The notes beneath the pieces are model-generated. The model did not search any database, was not told the origin of the DNA, and worked only from the letters and a program-made list of their open reading frames with translations. DNA of 64,000 nt, from contig JAWWNJ010000045.1 of NCBI GenBank assembly GCA_037176885.1, forward strand, positions 1,364,001 to 1,428,000, written 5' to 3'. Position 1 is the first letter of the stretch. Every line of letters begins with the position of its first letter. Below, piece by piece: positions 58,805 to 64,000 of this stretch. Both the position numbers and the translations under genes were made by a program. The DNA comes from Favolaschia claudopus. Taxonomy: Eukaryota; Basidiomycota; Agaricomycetes; Agaricales; Mycenaceae.

Positions 58805-59831
58805 AAGAGGAAGGAGGGGATGTTAGTTGGAGGAGTAGGCGCAGAGAAAGACCAAAGAGCCGAGATGGAGAACAAAAAGAGAGAACAACGCGACTGCCAT
58901 CGGACCCACGAACCACAACACATCATAATCCGGCGGCGCGTAGGATAGGATAGGATGTTGCCGGCGCCAGGTCCCGGAGTAGGATGATTCTTCTAATAAC
59001 GCAAAGACAACTCACATACAGTCATTCTCCACCATCAACGAGAAGGGCACATGGGCATCGCATGACCGATGAGAAAGTGCTAGTTGCCAAACGGCCCGAT
59101 GACAGAGTTCTCCTCAGACAACCACCTAAACCGACGAGACCCAGCGCAGACAACGGGAAAATTATCGGGACGCCCAAACTAGCATCCTGGTTTGAGGTAC
59201 CGAGCCTCGAGGATACTCGAGGAAATAATGATCTCATCTGCTTCGGCGAGCTTGCAACTTCGGAAGCCAATGACACCCGCTCTTTTTCCGGCCAGTGGTG
59301 CGAGGATTCGACCCATGGCTGTAGATACGGCTTCAAAAACACAGAAAAGACCTCCAGAGCAAGAATAATTGACGATGAAGTTCGAGGAAGGAGAAAAGAC
59401 GGTGATTGGTGGCATTTCCCAGACTCGGATCTTCAATTTCAAGTTGGCTAAACCGTCGATGGTACGCGCCAGAGGCAGCGTTGGACGTACTCAATCCCTG
59501 CAGCAGTTCCGTGGGGGCTGGCCACCGCCGTGTCCGATGCTTCGCGACTTGGAAGTTACTGACCAAATGCCGATCTCCTCGTCGGGTTTTATGTAGCCCA
59601 TCTGGACGATACAAGCCCCCGATTAACATGAAAACCAATAAGCATTGTTGAAACGTCCCTGCCAGGACCCTGGTCTCGGTGGCCACGTCGACGTCGAACG
59701 TGGAAGGGTTATCATACGAATGGAGCTCGTCGGCAACCCTCGCTTCCAAAGTGAATAGTTACCGATCACCCTCCCTGTCTTATTTTTTCTCCTCTCTTCT
59801 CTCCTCCACACTCTCTTTCATTCCGACCCCC
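58805..59831. other. Intergenic with possible unresolved minus-strand gene
   Basis: A ggata repeat (x3) lies near 58943. On the minus strand, 59179-59490 has a frame reading RTIDGLANLKLKIRVWEMPP and AVSTAMGRILAPLAGKRAGV to a stop at 59179, and 59333-59749 has an overlapping frame; they cannot be joined convincingly. On the plus strand 58984-59451 is also open. One of these may be a real small gene. Confidence 0.3.
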
Positions 59832-61682
59832 ATGTTGAAGCCCGCAACAACCCGAGAGGCTGAAGAAAAAAGGATGGAGCAGGTCCCAGTCAATATCCCG
59901 AATCTTTCGATGAAGGAGCTGCTTTCTGCTATTCCGTGAGTTTTAGAAAAGTATTCGACGGTCTCGTCTCATGCGTTGCATTCCGTTCAGCGCACACTGC
60001 TTCGAGAGGTCTCTGTGGAGATCAGCAGTATACCCGTACGGTCTTTTATCTTGTCTGGGTGTTAAGAATGGCTGAAACCCAACTTTTTATAGGATTTGGG
60101 ATATGGTCGTTATCGTGTCCTTGTGGAAGTTGACGACAATCGCCGACGCTTATACTACTGGCCTCTCACCTACTCTCGCGACATTGGCAAGCTTTTCTTT
60201 GTGGTCGCTCTATGGGTTCTTTGCTGGGTTGTTCGCAATGGGTTTATGGATCGTGGCTCACGAAGGTATGCCGAATCCTCTAGCTCTCGTTTCAAGCTCG
60301 TATAACCTCGCTTGCAGCCGGGCATGGGGTTCGTTCTTGTATAAGTTCGACCCAGCAACATTCATATTTCCACAGGCATTCAGCACTTCAAAACGCATCA
60401 ACAACTTTGTTGGCTGGGTTCTTCACTCTGGGTCAGTTAACGACGCTATCCATACGACTCCCGCTGAATGACTTTCCAGGCTTGGCGTTCCGTACCACTC
60501 TTGGCGCATATCGTACGTTCTCACAATCAGTGCCCCGTATTTTAGCTTATCTGCCCCTGTCCTTGTAGCCATGCCAAGGTATGAAGCCACGCGTTCCCCC
60601 TCTCTTTGGCCCTCGAATTGACCACTCGCAACAGCATCATGCTTCAACAGGACATATGACGCAAGATCAAGTTTTTGTACCCTGGACGCGCTCGCAGATG
60701 AACCTGTCCCCGCTCGACCCTGAGCGTGACGATATTCTTGGGCACAATGTCTCCAAGGCTGTCCAGGACGAGCTGTGGGAGGCTCTAGGCGACTCTCCCA
60801 TCGCGGCCTTTTCTCAATTTGTGGTTTACCTCGTGCGTATGCTCTGCGCATATTTGAGCCAGACACACTAACATATTATGAAGGTCGCTGGCCTTCCGAT
60901 GTACTTGATCTGGAACATCGGCGGGCAGACCCGGTACCCCAAAGGCACCAGTCGTGGGTCGACCGCTTTCCCCCATGACGCCGCTAACATCCTCACCAGA
61001 CTTTAAACCCTCATCGCTCATCTTCGCCCCCCACCACTACTCCCAAATCGTCCTCTCCGACCTCGGCATCTTCATCTGGCTAGCCCTCATCGTCCTCTCC
61101 TGCTACCACTACTCCTTCCTCACCGTTCTCCGGACCTACCTCGTCCCCTATATCTGGGTCAACCACTGGCTTATCCTCATCACCTTCCTCCAACACACCG
61201 ACCCCCTCGTCCCGCACTACCGCTCGGAGGAATTCTCCTTCCAGCGCGGCGCGATGTGCACGCTCGATCGCAGCCTGCTCGGGGACATGGGTTCTGTTAT
61301 GGGGTGGCTGGGCGCGCATGCGACGCATGGGATCTCGGAGACGCACGTCGTGCATCATTTGAGCAGCAAGATTCCGCATTATCATGCGTGGGAGGCGACG
61401 TATGCGTTGCGGGAGAAGTTGGCTGCGGCGGGTGTCAACCTTGTCGGAAAGCCGGGAGGGTGGGCGGAGATGTTCCGCGTTATGCGCGAGTGTAAGGTAT
61501 GTGTTGCTTTCTCTTTCGACTCTGTTGTTGTGTTGTTCAGCGTCTGATCGATACATTAGTTCGTTGAAGACGAGGGTGGCGTCGTCTTCTATAAAAATGC
61601 ACGGGGCTTGGCTGCTGCCAGACCCGTCTTCGCTTCCAGCACAAGCGACGCTGAGGATTCAGGGATTGAAGTCGACAAGTGA
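59832..61682 (+). CDS. FAD2: Membrane fatty acid desaturase, delta-12 (oleate) type
   Basis: ER membrane enzyme introducing a second double bond into oleoyl chains. Model with 11 exons: 59832..59935, 59991..60035, 60093..60265, 60318..60328, 60376..60431, 60480..60512, 60568..60577, 60635..60832, 60884..60953, 61000..61496, 61560..61682, giving 439 aa, the normal length. The N-terminus KELLSAIPAHCFERS is typical. Three His boxes are present: HEAGH (split between exons 3 and 4), HAKHH (its first residues in the 10-base exon 7) and HVVHH in ETHVVHHLSSKIPHYHAWEA. The first box has Ala where delta-12 enzymes commonly have Cys. Four membrane helices are apparent, for example LALIVLSCYHYSFLTVL. Two micro-exons of 11 and 10 bases were needed to keep the boxes in frame. 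Confidence 0.92.
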
Positions 61683-62415
61683 TCCATCCCATTGCCCTCT
61701 TCAGGCGCTCCGTCCTACATTTAATCACCATTAATGCCCGTCACTCTTTACGACGAAACCACACCCTTTATTGACACCGACGGCACTCATTAGTATCAAC
61801 GATACAAGTAGACGAACGACCCACTCGGATAGACAGTAGATCTAGATCTAGATTCATTCTATTGTCGCTCATATTAGAGACTCGGAACAATATAACAGGA
61901 TTTAAAACGCGAACCGAATTGACGCAAGCCTCAGATGCTGGAAAATTACCATATCCGGACGCGAACGGTTGTTTGTTCTTTACAAATAGACTGCAATGCA
62001 GCTACTCCACCAACTCTGTTTTCGTCTGTGAGGCGAAGAAACGTCAGTTCCATTGTGCATCGGACCGGAAGAGTCGTCGAATCTCGATGAAGACGGCCGG
62101 GAGAGAGGCGCGCGCTTGCGTTGGGCATGTCTGTCTTTTGTCGAAAATGTATGTGGCTGTTTCTGCGCGAGCAACGCTACGCCCAAGGGTTCAATGATTA
62201 TTTCTCGAATCTGAATTAAGATACATAGCTATATGGTGGGGAAACTTCGAACAAACCAGACGTCAATACCCCTCTTCCTCAACGAGCACGTCTCTGCGAT
62301 ACTAATCCATTCGGTCCACTCCATCCCGTTGGTCCTTCGTCCTACGACAAATTTGAGTGTTAGCAGTGGACAGTACAAATGCTCACGTACTAGCTCGGCC
62401 ACCGTCGATACTGGC
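61683..62415. other. Intergenic between convergent genes
   Basis: 3' ends of the desaturase and the exon-repeat gene. On the minus strand, 62229-62350 contains a frame reading TNGMEWTEWISIAETCSLRK, which might be an alternative 3' exon of the neighbouring gene; I could not connect it with good splice sites. Confidence 0.4.
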
Positions 62416-63978
62416 TCATCCCGCACAGATGGTGTCTTGATCGAGTTGTGTGAAGATGATAACCGGGCGGATTTCGAAGACGCTCTCAAGGAAAGGAGTG
62501 ATGTCCTCTGCAATCATGGCATCAGCCTTTGCGTGTCTCTCTACTTGAACATCTTTTGCACTCACAATTCTCAGTGCTCGGCGAGCCACCTTCACCAATC
62601 CAGTCTTTTCAGCTTTGGCGACTCTATCAAGTGGAATCCTATTCTCCGGAGGCGTCAATGACAGCGCCTTGGGCAAAGCAACTGTAATTTCGGCCAGATG
62701 AGACTCTTCAGCTTCAGTTCGTAATTCGCTTGGATCATTTTTGACTGAAGACGCAATTGACTGTAGGGCATATTCAGTCCTGACAGATAAATACGTTGAC
62801 GATTTCCGCGAAGCTTACACTGTCGGGTTCGTTTTCGGTACTGGTCACCGCAACATTCGGAGAAAATTTGGTCGAGGACGCAATTGTCTGAGAGTACGGT
62901 TCAGTCGGGCAGCCCAGGTACAAACTCTCGATCGATACTCACGCTAGCGGGTTTGAGTGCTGTTGGTTCTCTTGCTGGATCGTTCAAACGAGACCTCCAG
63001 TCATTCGAAGACTGAAATTTATGGTCAGTTTGGCAGACGGGTGGGGATTGGCCAGATACTGACATGGGCAGTTTTGCGATTATTCAAACGAGTTCCCCAG
63101 GATTGTTCGTTGGTTGAGGGCTGAAAGTTTTGTTCAGTTCCTCACACTTAATAGAGTTTGCCACTAACGCTGGCGGCTTGTTTAGGTCCATTTACTGGAT
63201 CATCCGGATGCGATCTCCAAGATGAGGCGTCGCTGGAGGACGCAATTGACTGAACATTCTGTTGAGTGCGTAAATAGTTGAGAATTTGAGTGATCTTGAC
63301 CTTCGTGAAGTTGAACTTTGCAGATCCAGTTGTCTTGGTGCTCGCAGAAGCTTTCGAATTCCAATGGAATGCGGACGCAATTGACTGCAGGTACTGGTTA
63401 GGCCGGCAATTTACCAAGAATTCCACCCATACGAACACTGACGGCATTCTTCGAACGAGTCCTCCAGACCAAGGATGCAGCTGACTAGAGATGGTCAGTC
63501 CGGGAGCTTATTGAAGAGTTCGACTGATACTAACGCTGTTGGGGTTGGGCTCTGCGGGTCCAGTTGGCAGATAACTCGATTGCACTCTCCCACTTGGAAA
63601 TGTGCTGGTTGCGATTGACTGAAGGACTTGTCAGTTCGACAAAAACTAGTCTGTTGGATACTAACAGTAGCAAGTTGCGACAAGTTAGATACGATTGCCG
63701 GGTGACTAGATCTCCGAGATTCCCTGGTCGAGGATGTCATCGACTAAAGGTTTTACAGGCTTAGTCCCGCAGCCAGAGAATTGAGTAGATACTCACGAAA
63801 TTTCTCGAACTTGCAAGAGAGGGTCTTGAAAGTCTTGAGGCCTTTGATTACAAGTCGGTAAGAGATAAATTTTAAGACCGCCTTGTCTATTACTTACATG
63901 AACCTCGTTATACATGGATTCCAGGACCTTAGGATCGCTCAATCTTGAATCCCAGTTCTTTGTAATCTTCAGCGCCAT
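62416..63978 (-). CDS. Unrecognised protein encoded by an array of repeated short phase-0 exons
   Basis: I do not recognise this protein. Model: 63898..63978, 63797..63841, 63666..63743, 63535..63618, 63437..63484, 63301..63384, 63169..63249, 63064..63120, 62943..63011, 62819..62887, 62416..62760, giving 346 aa. All ten introns are phase 0 and 48-58 bases long, and the first ten exons are only 45-84 bases. Exons 4, 6, 7, 10 and 11 begin SIA(T/S) or TIAS; exons 1, 5, 7, 8 and 9 share a Trp-(x)-Ser/Thr-Arg-Leu-x-Asp-Pro-like motif (NWDSRLSDP, WRTRSKN, WRSHPDDP, WGTRLNN, WRSRLNDP). Introns also resemble each other (gttagtatc/gtgagtatc starts; ctga near the 3' end). The last exon differs: 115 codons, helical and charged (VALPKALSLTPPENRIPLDR, KAEKTGLVKVARRALRIVS). 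No signal peptide. It may continue 5' beyond the window. Confidence 0.72.
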
Positions 63979-64000
63979 TCTTTCGAGTACGCGGACGGTT

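Overview
The window reads as a piece of nuclear genome from a mushroom-forming fungus (Basidiomycota, probably Agaricomycetes). The evidence is dense genes cut by many introns of about 45-60 bases with GT-AG ends, several micro-exons of 5-14 bases, a DUF6533-type membrane protein, a metacaspase with the basidiomycete tail, an HsbA-type surface protein and no bacterial features. I saw no rRNA, convincing tRNA, CRISPR, transposase or reverse transcriptase. All gene models below were spliced by hand from reading frames and splice signals.

Layout. 0-9.4 kb: the 3' part of a GH54/CBM42 alpha-L-arabinofuranosidase, tannase/feruloyl-esterase copy 1, a 2OG-Fe(II) oxygenase and tannase copy 2. 9.7-19.2 kb: four copies of an unrecognised protein family (here the 'WYRWP family') around the chitin-synthase activator SKT5/CHS4 and a decayed gene. 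19.7-21.5 kb: tannase copy 3, broken by two one-base deletions. 21.5-24.9 kb: no gene seen. 24.9-32.1 kb: an MFS transporter, a Ser-rich hypothetical and fimbrin. 32.4-42.0 kb: a DUF6533-type membrane protein, an HsbA-like secreted protein, two tandem epoxide hydrolases and a GH28 pectinase. 42.6-48.8 kb: three copies of a second unrecognised family (here the 'KRVRF family'). 49.3-64 kb: a 3-hydroxyisobutyrate-dehydrogenase-like enzyme, a metacaspase, a probable pseudophosphatase, a coiled-coil hypothetical, a delta-12-type fatty acid desaturase, and a gene built from repeated short phase-0 exons.

How the parts relate. The secreted hydrolases (GH54, tannase/feruloyl esterases, GH28) suggest breakdown of plant cell wall pectin, arabinan and ester-linked phenolics; the MFS pump, epoxide hydrolases and oxygenase could handle the products or toxic compounds. 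They do not form a strict cluster. The strongest theme is local duplication: tannase x3, epoxide hydrolase x2, WYRWP family x4 and KRVRF family x3. The most unusual locus is the exon-repeat gene at 62.4-64 kb.
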